A DNA stretch of 64,000 nt from Pseudomonas sp. UYIF39 (GTDB lineage: Bacteria; Pseudomonadota; Gammaproteobacteria; Pseudomonadales; Pseudomonadaceae), in NCBI RefSeq assembly GCF_029963765.1, contig NZ_JALBYU010000001.1, positions 558,001 through 622,000 of the forward strand, read 5' to 3'. The notes below the pieces were generated by a model, which saw nothing but the letters and a program-made list of their open reading frames with translations, was not told where the DNA came from and searched no databases. Shown piece after piece: positions 16,819 through 25,905 of the stretch (the stretch's first letter is position 1; the number at the start of each line of letters is the position of its first letter). The translations under genes were made by a program, and so were the position numbers.

Positions 16819-19362
16819 TCAATAGGAATAGGTCAGGCGCGCGAACACGCCTTCAGCATTGTCTTCGCCCAGCACCTTCACGCGGTACTGCAGGGAGAAG
16901 TCCACGTAGGAGCGGGGCGCGTTGTACGTGTCTTCGCGGAACCAGTAGCGCACGTTGTTGCCCACGCCGATGCCCCCGGCCTTGCCGGACGATGAATCCA
17001 TGCTGCCGTCGGCGCCTGTCTCGCTGTTCATCTTCGAGTCGTAGTCGAACGCGGCCACCACATGGGGGAACGTCACCCAGCGCGAGCCCGCGCCGCCGAT
17101 GGCATAGCTGCGGCCCACCTGCCATTCGCTGTTGAAGTAGTCGCGCGAGTCGTTGACGTAATGACCGGCTTCAGCGAACAACTGCGAGGTCCACCAGCTG
17201 TCAGCATCGACCCGCAGATCGGTGCCGATGCTTGAGCCGTAGCCCAGACGCACCAGCCAGTCACCGTCGACGCCCGACGATCCCAAGGGGAATGTACGCT
17301 CGACGGCGGCCATCACGTTCAACGCGGTGAACGGCTTGACCCGCACACCCACGGCGCCTTGCAGCGCATCGAAACCGGTATCCGAATCTCCGTTCTTGCT
17401 CCACAGCGTGTCGGTGATGCGTCCGTAGAGTTCGACAAAGCGTGCGTTGCGATAGCCCAAGGGACGCCAGGAAAGCTCGGTGCTGTTTTGCAGGCTGTCA
17501 TTGCTGCTACTGCCGCCGCTCGGCGCTGAGCTCAGGCCACTGCTGGTGCTGTTGCCGCGATAACTGGTGGTGTTGGTCAAACCCCAGGTGCGCGACACAT
17601 CGGCCACCGCGCGACGGGTGTCGAACGTCTGCTGCGGAGACATGTCGAGTTCACCGGCATTTTTCGCGTCGATGACTCGCTTGAAGTAGGTGACGGCTTG
17701 CTCGTCGTCATTGACCCGCATGGCGTTGTACGCCGCATCCTGCGTTGCTGTCGGCGTGAGTCGGGTGTCGGCATCGGCCTTGCGGAACGAAGTGTGGGCA
17801 CCGTCATCGTCGCCGGCCTGGACCGACAAATAAGCGATCTGCAGGTCGCTCATCGATTCCAGCTCGCCCGTGTCCCGCGCTTGTTGCATTCGTTCGCGCG
17901 CAGTTCGGCGCTGGCCGATAGCGGCATACAGACTGGCTTCTTCGTAAGCGGGCAGGCTGCCCAGTGCCAGTGCCTGGGTAAAGTCCTTGCGCGCCCCGGC
18001 ATCGTCACCCGATTGCTGACGCAGACGACCACGCTGGGCGAGCAGACGAGCGTCATCGCCCGTGAGCTTGAGACCGTCACTGGCTGCCGCGATGGCTTCA
18101 GGCACACGTTTCTGATCACTCAGGGCGCTGACCAGCAGTCGGCGGTACGCCGGATTCTGTGGCGCACGGGCAATGGCTTCGTTCGCCAGGGCAACCGCGG
18201 CCGCAGGGTCTTTGCGGGCCAGGGCCGCGTAGGCTTGGCTGGCCATGTCGGTTCCGCCATCACGCTGGTTGCCCGGCCAGATATCACAGACCAAGCCGAA
18301 AGCCGTTTCCTGACAGTTCAAGGCCGGAGCAGGGAAGTGGGCAATCACGTTCGCGCCATTGTTTTTCTGCCGCAGCGCCATACGGGCGGCGGTGCGTCTA
18401 CGGGCCACTTCACCGCCTTCATCGTCGGCCATTGGCTGCAGATGATCGAGCGCTTGTTGAGGCTCGCCATGGGCTAGTGCAGCGTCCGCGGCGAAGAAAC
18501 GAATGTCACGGGTTTCCGCTTCCAGCAGGCCATCGATGGCCAGGGCGTGATTCAGGTCAGCCTGGGCTGCCTGAGTTTTGCCCTGGCGATCACGGGCGTA
18601 GCTGCGCAGAATCCACGGAGCGATTTCACCGTCGTCCTGAGCCAGTGCGCCTGACGCGGCCTGTTCTGCAGCAGGGTAATCCTTGGCCGCGAGGAGGGCA
18701 CTGATCAGCAGTTGCTGATTGGCGCCGATTTCCGGCGCCCAGGCGACGGCTTTTCTGGCCTGGTCCACGGCCAGGGACACATGGCCTTGTTCCAGGGCAC
18801 GATAACCCTCAACCGCCAGCGGTGCGGCCAATTGACGACGAATCGCTTCGCGACGCATCAGCAGGGTATCGTCGTCCGGGAACACGGCAAGCGCCTGGGT
18901 GGTGGCTTGATCCGCTTCCTGCAAGTGCTGCTGGCGCTGCAAGGACTCGATCAGCAGCAATCGATAATCCATGCGTTTGGGCGCTTGGGCGATGGCTTTG
19001 CGTGACGCCTGGGCTGCCGTGCCGAAGTCATCGCGGTCATAGGCCTTGAAGGCCTGGGCCGCGGCGCCGAAGCCTGGGGCCTGACGAGACTGGGGGTAGC
19101 GCTTGGGATGATCACGCAGGTCCTTGTCGCGCTGAGCCAACACAATCAAGGTGTTCAAGCGGGTGATGTCAGCGCGCTGACGCAAGGCTTCGCGGGCCTT
19201 GGCGATGGCCAGGTCGTAGTCTTTGCGTTCGTAGGCGCTGTAGGCCTCGTTGGCGGTGACATAGGCCGGACCGGTCAACGGCAGTGGCAGCGTTTCGGCA
19301 TGGGCCAGCGCCGGTATCAGGCTCAGCCCCGTGGCCATGAGGGTCAGCAGGGGGCGATTCAT
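16819..19362 (-). CDS. nfrA: NfrA-like outer-membrane polysaccharide exporter with TPR domain
   Basis: An 847-residue protein with a signal peptide (ending ALAHA), a long run of TPR-type helical repeats (about 30-560) and a C-terminal NfrA-type beta-barrel (about 590-847) ending in alternating aromatics and a terminal tyrosine (FARLTYSY). E. coli NfrA is the outer-membrane component of the N4 phage receptor glycan system. The TPR-barrel layout matches BcsC/PgaA/PelB-type exporters. It overlaps nfrB by 4 bases. The internal stretch rich in serine and glycine near 600 (SSAPSGGSSSNDS) is probably a linker into the barrel. Confidence 0.85.
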   Translation of the reverse strand: MNRPLLTLMATGLSLIPALAHAETLPLPLTGPAYVTANEAYSAYERKDYDLAIAKAREALRQRADITRLNTLIVLAQRDKDLRDHPKRYPQSRQAPGFGAAAQAFKAYDRDDFGTAAQASRKAIAQAPKRMDYRLLLIESLQRQQHLQEADQATTQALAVFPDDDTLLMRREAIRRQLAAPLAVEGYRALEQGHVSLAVDQARKAVAWAPEIGANQQLLISALLAAKDYPAAEQAASGALAQDDGEIAPWILRSYARDRQGKTQAAQADLNHALAIDGLLEAETRDIRFFAADAALAHGEPQQALDHLQPMADDEGGEVARRRTAARMALRQKNNGANVIAHFPAPALNCQETAFGLVCDIWPGNQRDGGTDMASQAYAALARKDPAAAVALANEAIARAPQNPAYRRLLVSALSDQKRVPEAIAAASDGLKLTGDDARLLAQRGRLRQQSGDDAGARKDFTQALALGSLPAYEEASLYAAIGQRRTARERMQQARDTGELESMSDLQIAYLSVQAGDDDGAHTSFRKADADTRLTPTATQDAAYNAMRVNDDEQAVTYFKRVIDAKNAGELDMSPQQTFDTRRAVADVSRTWGLTNTTSYRGNSTSSGLSSAPSGGSSSNDSLQNSTELSWRPLGYRNARFVELYGRITDTLWSKNGDSDTGFDALQGAVGVRVKPFTALNVMAAVERTFPLGSSGVDGDWLVRLGYGSSIGTDLRVDADSWWTSQLFAEAGHYVNDSRDYFNSEWQVGRSYAIGGAGSRWVTFPHVVAAFDYDSKMNSETGADGSMDSSSGKAGGIGVGNNVRYWFREDTYNAPRSYVDFSLQYRVKVLGEDNAEGVFARLTYSY

Positions 19363-21473
19363 ACCGGAAGCTCCGCAGGGTAGTGGCTGTGCTGACGTGC
19401 CACGGCCTTTTCGATGGTGGAGCGGGGCAGCACGCCGCTATCGACCAGATAGTCGCCGATGCGTCCGTGACGCTGCGGGCGGTACTGCAACATGGTGCGA
19501 TTGAATACGCCGCGATCCAGCAGGCCCATTTCGATCAACAAGTCACCCAGCAGTGGCGCGCGGGCATCCGGCACGGACTGGCCTTCGCGCACGTTCAGTT
19601 GACGCAACTGCGCGACGATTTCGCTTTCCCGGGCAATCAGCTGCACCGGTTCGCTGCCCAGTACCTCGCTGACCTGTTGCAGACCTTCGGCCGGCAACGG
19701 GCTGGCCACGGCAAGTTGTGCTCGGCCGTCGTCATTCAAGCCAACCGGCACCACGCGCCAGCGCAGAGCGAATTCATCATCCAGGGTAAGGGTCGACGCC
19801 TGCGCCTTGTTGGCCACATCGAACACCCGCGGCAGATCGTTCTGGAAGGCGATGGCTTCCGCCAGTGTCTCGTCGTCCAGCCAGCCATTGCTGAGCAAGA
19901 TCCGTCCCAATGGCATGTGCCGGGTTTTCTGTTCGTCGAGAGCGCTTTGCAGGTCGGTTTCGTTGATCGCCTGCCAGGACACCAACACGCTGCCCAACTT
20001 GCGCGGTGCGAAGGCAACCAGGTCGGTGGACGGGAAGTCGTGCATGGTCTTGTCCCACACCAGTTTGCGGTTCATTACCTTGCCGACGATGAACATGCGC
20101 CAGGCGCGTGATGCAGCCATGAAGTTGACAAAGTTGCCCACCACCATGCGCGGGATAGACAGCAATCCATGCTGCCAGCCGTACAGCACGGTGGTGAAAT
20201 AGCAGCGGTGCGCGATACGCCAGGCCAGCGCGATACCGTTGGCCAGCAGCAGATATTTGATGAAGCCGTTGGTTTCAAACGGCGTCGGGAAGCTCACATC
20301 CCACAGGCCACTCTGGCGCAGGATGACCAGGCCGAGCAGCTGCACCAGAATCACGTAGGCGATGATGCTGACGAACGCCGTCACCACGCCCTTGCGGTCA
20401 CGAAACAGCAGATAGCGGTTGGCCAGCGAACCGTTCCAGCCCATTTGCTCCCAGCCTTGCAGTCCGATGCCCAGCGTCCAGCGGGCTTTCTGGCGGAACG
20501 CGGTACGGAAGGTATCGGGAAAGAATTCGCGCACGCACAACGGCATCTTCAGGGTCGATTCGTAGGGCTTGCGAAACCAGGATTTACGCAATACGCGAAA
20601 CTGCACCGGGAAGCGCACGAAGATCGCGTTCATGCCGACCTTGGCCAGGCGTGCGCCGACGTCGTAGTCCTCGGTGAGGCTGTCCGTGTTGAACGGCTGG
20701 TTCTGGGTTTCCCCGGCCAGCACTCGCAGGGCACGGTGGGAAAAACAGGTGCCGACCCCGGCAGACGGCACCGTGTCGGTCATGCTTTCACGCACTACCA
20801 AATCCTTGCCATGCCATTCGGCGAATTCGTCCATGTAGGTGCCGGCCACCCATTCGTACCAGTTGCGCTCCAGTGAAACCACGGGTAACTGGATCATGTC
20901 CTTGCGCGGCAACAAGTAGTTGAACAGGCGTAACTCCATCGGGTGCAGTACGTCTTCGCTGTCGTGCAGCACCACGCCGGCGAAGGTCATGCCGTGGGTT
21001 TTCTCGTGCAGGAAGATCGCCTGGATCACCCAGTTCAGGCAGTCGGCCTTGCAGGTCGGCCCGGCATGCGGGACTTCCACGCGATGCAGCTGCTTGTAGC
21101 GCCGACGCATGCGTTCCACTTCATCGATGGTGCGTTGGTCATTGATATAGGTGCCGACGAAGACCACATAGTTCTGGTAATCCAGAGTCGACACCATGTT
21201 CTCGATCATCGGTGCGATGACGTCATATTCCAGCCAGGCCGGGACCATGATCGCCAACGGCTGTTCATCCCGGGCCATCAACTGCTCGGCAGTCAGTGGC
21301 CGGTATTTGCGATCCACGGTGAACTTGCGAAACAGGCGGCGAGACCAGTACCACAGGTCAATGAACAGATCGTCCAGGCTGGAGATCAGGATCAGCACCG
21401 CGACCACGATGGTCGAGATTTCCAGGAAGCTGTAGTAGTGGGCCAGCCAATAGGGCCAATAAAGCGACGTCAT
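19359..21473 (-). CDS. nfrB: NfrB-like processive glycosyltransferase with C-terminal MshEN-type repeats
   Basis: A 704-residue membrane GT2 enzyme. N-terminal helices precede the catalytic domain with DSED (about 170), TEDYD (about 268) and QKARW (about 327), the D,D,TED,QxxRW set of processive synthases. More membrane helices follow. The C-terminal cytoplasmic part has two tandem blocks of the GspE-N/MshEN type: KLGSVLVSWQAIN / PLGRILLSNGWL (about 490-625) and PLLGDLLIEMGLL / GRIGDYLVDSGVL (about 636-700). MshEN domains bind c-di-GMP, and E. coli NfrB is c-di-GMP activated. Several consensus arginines are replaced here (K and P in the first block), so binding is plausible but unproven. Gene order bcsB-like, nfrB, nfrA indicates a synthase-exporter complex. 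Confidence 0.87.
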   Translation of the reverse strand: MTSLYWPYWLAHYYSFLEISTIVVAVLILISSLDDLFIDLWYWSRRLFRKFTVDRKYRPLTAEQLMARDEQPLAIMVPAWLEYDVIAPMIENMVSTLDYQNYVVFVGTYINDQRTIDEVERMRRRYKQLHRVEVPHAGPTCKADCLNWVIQAIFLHEKTHGMTFAGVVLHDSEDVLHPMELRLFNYLLPRKDMIQLPVVSLERNWYEWVAGTYMDEFAEWHGKDLVVRESMTDTVPSAGVGTCFSHRALRVLAGETQNQPFNTDSLTEDYDVGARLAKVGMNAIFVRFPVQFRVLRKSWFRKPYESTLKMPLCVREFFPDTFRTAFRQKARWTLGIGLQGWEQMGWNGSLANRYLLFRDRKGVVTAFVSIIAYVILVQLLGLVILRQSGLWDVSFPTPFETNGFIKYLLLANGIALAWRIAHRCYFTTVLYGWQHGLLSIPRMVVGNFVNFMAASRAWRMFIVGKVMNRKLVWDKTMHDFPSTDLVAFAPRKLGSVLVSWQAINETDLQSALDEQKTRHMPLGRILLSNGWLDDETLAEAIAFQNDLPRVFDVANKAQASTLTLDDEFALRWRVVPVGLNDDGRAQLAVASPLPAEGLQQVSEVLGSEPVQLIARESEIVAQLRQLNVREGQSVPDARAPLLGDLLIEMGLLDRGVFNRTMLQYRPQRHGRIGDYLVDSGVLPRSTIEKAVARQHSHYPAELPV

Positions 21474-21485
21474 CGAAAGTTTCCG

Positions 21486-23699
21486 TTACTGGCGATTGCG
21501 ACGGGCGTTACGGCCGGCCAGCAACAGGATGAGGACCAACAGGATGCCACCCGGAATCAGCCACAACAGCGACGGCTTGCGCCACGCGTCCAGGCCCTTG
21601 GGTTCTTCGTTGTCGATCAGTTGGCTGCCACTTGGGTCCTGGGTATCGAAGGTGGTCAGTGCACCGTTGTCACCGAGGATGGCCACGTCGCCGCGGGTCA
21701 GCAGAATCTGTTTGGCGAAGCGTGGCGCGTCATTGCCCAGGGCGCGATAGACCAGACCGTGCTGGCCGCCGGCATCCACCACTTGCAACGAGGCCAGGTG
21801 GTTGAGGGGATGCACGTCCAGTAACACCTGATCTTTGTGATTGATGCGCAGGCGACCCTGATCATCGACCTGCACCGATTCTTTGCTGTTCTTGATCGGC
21901 AGCTCGAAGGCGAGGAAGGCTTTGTCCGGTGCGACCAAGGCTTTCGGGTCGGCACTTACGTTCAGCTGCGCCCGCAACGGCGAAACACCGGCGGCGTCAG
22001 CCACCGAAATCACTTGCGGCAAGCTGCTCGCCGGATGATCGAGGTAGGCCTGTGGTACGAGAATTTGCGTGTCCATGGCAAAGCGCGCGGCCATGCCGGA
22101 GAAGTCATCACCCAGGGCCGTTTTATCCAGCACGATGTGGCTGGTCGGCAGCACCGAGACCGGGAACGCCTGTGGCGTTTCCAGGCAACGATCACTGACC
22201 GGCTGACGCTGAAACGACACGCGCAGCACGTTCTTCGAACCCAGGGCGTAACGCGGGATACGTGCTTCGATGCGTTGCTGTTCACCGTTGGCCACGAGCT
22301 GTTGCGCGCCAATCAGGTAATCGTTGAGAAACAGCGAGGCCACCGGCGCGGTGTCCGAGGCGCCGGGTGCGGCAGACACATCGACCACCGCCTTCACCGG
22401 CAGGCGACCGTCGTAGGCCACGCTGCCCAGAGGAAACGAAGTGCTCCAGTCGGACTTGGCCAGCACGTCGATGGCGCCGGGGTCACCGCCCAGGCGCGAC
22501 AAGGCCACACGACCGTCGGCGCTCAATGGCATTTGTGCTTCGCTGACCGTCAATTGGCGGCTGCGTGCCAGTGCGTTCCAGGCAGTGCTGAACAGCGCCA
22601 GCGCCTTGCCGGTTGCTTGCGGCGCGATCATCAGCACCGGGCGGGTGCCCAGCAATGCCAGGCGCACGTTGTCTGTGCCGGTGGCGGCCAGACCTGCATT
22701 GATATGCCGCCCACGCCATTGCGTGAAGGCGTTGGCGGCCGTGGCGTCGAGGCCTTGAATCTGGCTCTGCAGCGCGTCCAGCGATTCGTTGACGGCTTTG
22801 AGCAGTTGCGGGTCGTTGATTGCCAGATCCGCCTGGACGTTCGGCGTTTGCCCCAACATCAGCAACGCACCGATTTGCGCCGGGTTGGCCAGAACGTGCG
22901 GGCCTTTGCCATTGAGGCTGGCGAACGCCGGAATGGCCAGCAGTTCGGCCGGGATGCGCAGGCTGGTCAGGTCGACAGTGTCTTGTACGGCGGGGAAGGG
23001 CAGAACGCGGCTGTGCTTGCCAACCCGCTCCAGAGCCACACCGAGACGCCAGGCCGCATCGTAGCTCTCGGCGGACAAGGTGCCCGGCGCGACCATGATT
23101 CCCGGTTTACCGGGCAGTGCCGTCCAGGCAGCGCCGACGTCCTGTAACTGGCTGGCGTCGTAGCTGTAATTGAGGCGGGTGTCCGGTTCGATACGCAATA
23201 CATTGCCGATCGCGCGCTCGTCTTCGCACAACACACGGGACACGACTGACGACCAGGCAATGCCCAGGCGCAGCGAGCCGCTATCACGCGCTTGCTTGCC
23301 CACGCCCAGTGTGGCGCTGGCATCACCTTGGGCTTCGCTGAGCCCTTCGGCGCGCACCGGATAGCCGTCGAGCGACAGCAGCAGCGTGTTGCGTCCACCT
23401 TCGCCATTGAGGTAACTGGCGTCGAAATTCAGTGTGGCATCTGTCAGCGGTACGCCCGCCGGCACGGGAAGATACAGTTCACGCCGGGCGTCGGTGGAGC
23501 CGAGGATGATCGGTGCATCGATCCCCAGATCGCTCAAGCGGATCTCACGCTCTTGTCGCGTGTCGGCGTTGAGTCGGTTGATCGCCTGGGTGAGCGGGCT
23601 GTCCGCGGCCAGGGCGAAAGTCGGCATGAGCGCGAGCAGGCTCACGCCACAGGCAAGGGCGCTGAGCGTGCCCGTATGGATGGCAACGGAAGACTTCAT
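21486..23699 (-). CDS. BcsB-like periplasmic polysaccharide synthase subunit
   Basis: A 737-residue exported and membrane-anchored protein with a signal peptide (ending PTFALAAD), long beta-rich periplasmic region and one C-terminal transmembrane helix (about 712-730, LLWLIPGGILLVLILLLAG) followed by basic residues. This is the topology of the cellulose synthase regulatory subunit BcsB, which docks to the synthase and guides the glycan through the periplasm. It lies 12 bases before nfrB, the position BcsB takes relative to BcsA. The partner glycan is probably not cellulose, because the synthase is NfrB-like and WecB is included. Confidence 0.8.
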   Translation of the reverse strand: MKSSVAIHTGTLSALACGVSLLALMPTFALAADSPLTQAINRLNADTRQEREIRLSDLGIDAPIILGSTDARRELYLPVPAGVPLTDATLNFDASYLNGEGGRNTLLLSLDGYPVRAEGLSEAQGDASATLGVGKQARDSGSLRLGIAWSSVVSRVLCEDERAIGNVLRIEPDTRLNYSYDASQLQDVGAAWTALPGKPGIMVAPGTLSAESYDAAWRLGVALERVGKHSRVLPFPAVQDTVDLTSLRIPAELLAIPAFASLNGKGPHVLANPAQIGALLMLGQTPNVQADLAINDPQLLKAVNESLDALQSQIQGLDATAANAFTQWRGRHINAGLAATGTDNVRLALLGTRPVLMIAPQATGKALALFSTAWNALARSRQLTVSEAQMPLSADGRVALSRLGGDPGAIDVLAKSDWSTSFPLGSVAYDGRLPVKAVVDVSAAPGASDTAPVASLFLNDYLIGAQQLVANGEQQRIEARIPRYALGSKNVLRVSFQRQPVSDRCLETPQAFPVSVLPTSHIVLDKTALGDDFSGMAARFAMDTQILVPQAYLDHPASSLPQVISVADAAGVSPLRAQLNVSADPKALVAPDKAFLAFELPIKNSKESVQVDDQGRLRINHKDQVLLDVHPLNHLASLQVVDAGGQHGLVYRALGNDAPRFAKQILLTRGDVAILGDNGALTTFDTQDPSGSQLIDNEEPKGLDAWRKPSLLWLIPGGILLVLILLLAGRNARRNRQ

Positions 23700-23740
23700 T
23701 CAGGTAGATCTCGAGCTGATAAGGGGATGAGTGGTTTGGT

Positions 23741-25018
23741 TTATTGAGAGGTAAAAGCCGGGTAATTTTTTTCGGGCACAGGCACCGCTGACGAGTGGCG
23801 CAGGAACTTGGGCAAGGGCTGCCCGGCCACGATGAAATCATCGACCGGGCGACCCATCAGGGCATCGACGATGCGCGCACTGGCCTTGCCATCGCCGTAA
23901 GGGTTGGCCGCCTGGGAGCATCGGCGCCACAGCAGGTCGTCATCGAACAATGCATTGACGCCAGCGATGATCGAGTCCGGCGAGGTGCCGACCAAGCGCA
24001 CAGTGCCCGCCGCGACAGCTTCCGGGCGTTCGGTCACATCACGCATGACCAGCACCGGCTTGCCCAGGGACGGTGCTTCTTCCTGCACGCCACCGGAGTC
24101 AGTGAGGATCACATGCGCCCGTTGCATCAGGCGCACGAAGGCCAGGTAGTCCAGCGGCTTGATCAGGTGCACGTTGGGCAGATCGCCCAACTGCTCGGTG
24201 ACCGGGCCCATGACATTGGGGTTCAAGTGCACCGGATAGACGATCTGGATATCAGCGCGCCGCGCCAGATGGCTCAAGGCCTTGCAAATATCCAGGAAGC
24301 CTTCGCCGAAGTTTTCCCGGCGATGCCCGGTCACCAGCAGAACCTTGCGGCCGGCTTGCAGGAACGAGAACTGTTGGTCCAGGCTTGCCCGCAGGTCAGC
24401 GTCTTGCTCAATGCGCCGCGCCGTCATCTGCAAAGCGTCAATTACCGTATTGCCGGTCACGAAAGCGCGACCTTGAAGGCGTTCGTCGAGCAGGTTTTGG
24501 CGCGATTCGTGGGTCGGCGCAAACAGCATGTCTGCACCGAGGTCGATGCAGCGGCGGTTCATTTCTTCCGGCCACGGGCTGTAGATATCGCCGGTGCGCA
24601 GTCCTGCTTCGACGTGACCGACCGGAATGCGTCGATGGAACGCAGCCATTGAGGCAACCATGGCCGAAGTGGTGTCGCCGTGTACCAGCACCCGGTCCGG
24701 GCGGGTCATTTCCAGCACGGGGTCAATCGCACCGTAAAGCGCCGCGGTCAACGAGTTGAGCGACTGGTGCGGCGTCATCACATCGAGGGTGTAATCGGCC
24801 TTGAGCTCAAACAGATCCAGCACTTGCTTAAGCATGCTTTGATGTTGGCCGGTGATGCATATCTGCGAATGAATGCCTGGTTCCGCAGCGAGGGCTTTGA
24901 CTAAAGGCGCCATCTTGATGGCTTCTGGACGGGTACCGAAGATCGAAAGGATTTTAAGCCTTGAATGATGGCGAGCGATGATGTCTTCCTTGCGCAGTTT
25001 TAGTGCGCAGCACAACAA
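23741..25018 (-). CDS. wecB: UDP-N-acetylglucosamine 2-epimerase (WecB family)
   Basis: Non-hydrolysing epimerase that converts UDP-GlcNAc to UDP-ManNAc in the cytoplasm. About 425 residues, with FGTRPEAIKMAP at the N-terminus, GDTTSAMVAS, GHVEAGLRTG, PEEMNR and the C-terminal TDSGGVQEE and RPEAV motifs, all typical of active WecB. The start is uncertain: the longest frame begins at TTG 25018 with no good ribosome site, and no ATG lies before the FGTRPE motif, so another non-ATG start is possible. It heads the polysaccharide operon, 41 bases before the bcsB-like gene, implying that a ManNAc-containing polymer is made. Confidence 0.93.
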   Translation of the reverse strand: MLCCALKLRKEDIIARHHSRLKILSIFGTRPEAIKMAPLVKALAAEPGIHSQICITGQHQSMLKQVLDLFELKADYTLDVMTPHQSLNSLTAALYGAIDPVLEMTRPDRVLVHGDTTSAMVASMAAFHRRIPVGHVEAGLRTGDIYSPWPEEMNRRCIDLGADMLFAPTHESRQNLLDERLQGRAFVTGNTVIDALQMTARRIEQDADLRASLDQQFSFLQAGRKVLLVTGHRRENFGEGFLDICKALSHLARRADIQIVYPVHLNPNVMGPVTEQLGDLPNVHLIKPLDYLAFVRLMQRAHVILTDSGGVQEEAPSLGKPVLVMRDVTERPEAVAAGTVRLVGTSPDSIIAGVNALFDDDLLWRRCSQAANPYGDGKASARIVDALMGRPVDDFIVAGQPLPKFLRHSSAVPVPEKNYPAFTSQ

Positions 25019-25659
25019 CGGCCCAAGTTTTATTGAAACTTGAGCACGCCATCGTTATTTGGATTTAGTAAAGGCCGGGGTAATCAGCGTGAGATCTGAT
25101 GTTCACTTCATGTGAGGTGATGCGTCGCCCAAGAACCCGGAACCGGCCGGATTATTAGCATCGATCGCGAATGTTTAAAAGCGTTATATGTGTGATTTTC
25201 TTTAATAATTAAAGTTTGAAACTTTTGTGTTTTGGGTCGGTCTTCTTTAGTTTTTCATGATTTCAAGAGGGTTTATTCTGACTACTATTACAGCTCTAAC
25301 TGATTGTTTTGTAAGGATATTAATTATAATTCATCCATTCATCAGGTTGAATGAATCATTCATTCATTATAACGGTCGTGATCTATGTATTTCCGGTCTG
25401 GCTTTCTAACGTGAGGGTTATGATAGTCGCTGAATTGACGCCTGTATATTGTCATGATGCAATAAGTGTTATTTCGGAGTAATAAATGAACTTTTCCCCC
25501 GCCTTCAATTATTGATAAGCCCTCCGCCTATATTGGTTAGGCAGATGACTCGAAGAAGGGGATCTTTGAGTCACCCATAACAGTGAAGCAACATTCCATC
25601 TTCCGCCGTTAGAAATGGCGCCGCAGCGGTCCGACGAAAAAACCGCGGCGGCCGATCAA
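25019..25659. other. AT-rich leader/promoter region of the wecB polysaccharide operon
   Basis: About 640 bases without a recognisable gene. Bases 25160-25480 are markedly AT-rich against the surrounding coding DNA. At 25331-25368 there is a cluster of ATTCAT units in both orientations (ATTCATCCATTCATCA, then GAATGAATCATTCATTCATT) that can form a hairpin and looks like a regulator-binding cluster. The distance from the operon leaves room for a long 5' leader. Confidence 0.5.
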
Positions 25660-25905
25660 TCAGGCGGCAGGGAGCAAGCCTTTTTGTTTGGCGACATGAG
25701 TCGCCATTGCGTCCATCAAGTCCGGAGACAGGCAATCGTAGGGCTCCAGGCCGATCTCGCGCAGGCGCTCACGGATGGCCTTCATTTGCGCTGGGGGTAT
25801 GTCGGTTTCGATGATGGAAGACACGAACGCCGCGAAGCCCGGCGCAGCCAATCGCGTCTGCCTGGAGCAGACTGAGAAGTTACTGGGGCTGAGGGCACGC
25901 CTCAA
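25660..25905 (-). CDS. Small protein of unknown function, possibly a gene remnant
   Basis: Up to 81 residues. The C-terminal half (from about residue 30: [20 protein letters not shown], then [19 protein letters not shown]) is amphipathic and looks like real protein, while the N-terminal part looks random. The longest frame starts at TTG overlapping the LysR stop by 4 bases. An internal GTG near residue 28 or the ATG at residue 41 are alternatives. No family recognised. It may be the tail of a lost gene. Confidence 0.35.
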   Translation of the reverse strand: MRRALSPSNFSVCSRQTRLAAPGFAAFVSSIIETDIPPAQMKAIRERLREIGLEPYDCLSPDLMDAMATHVAKQKGLLPAA

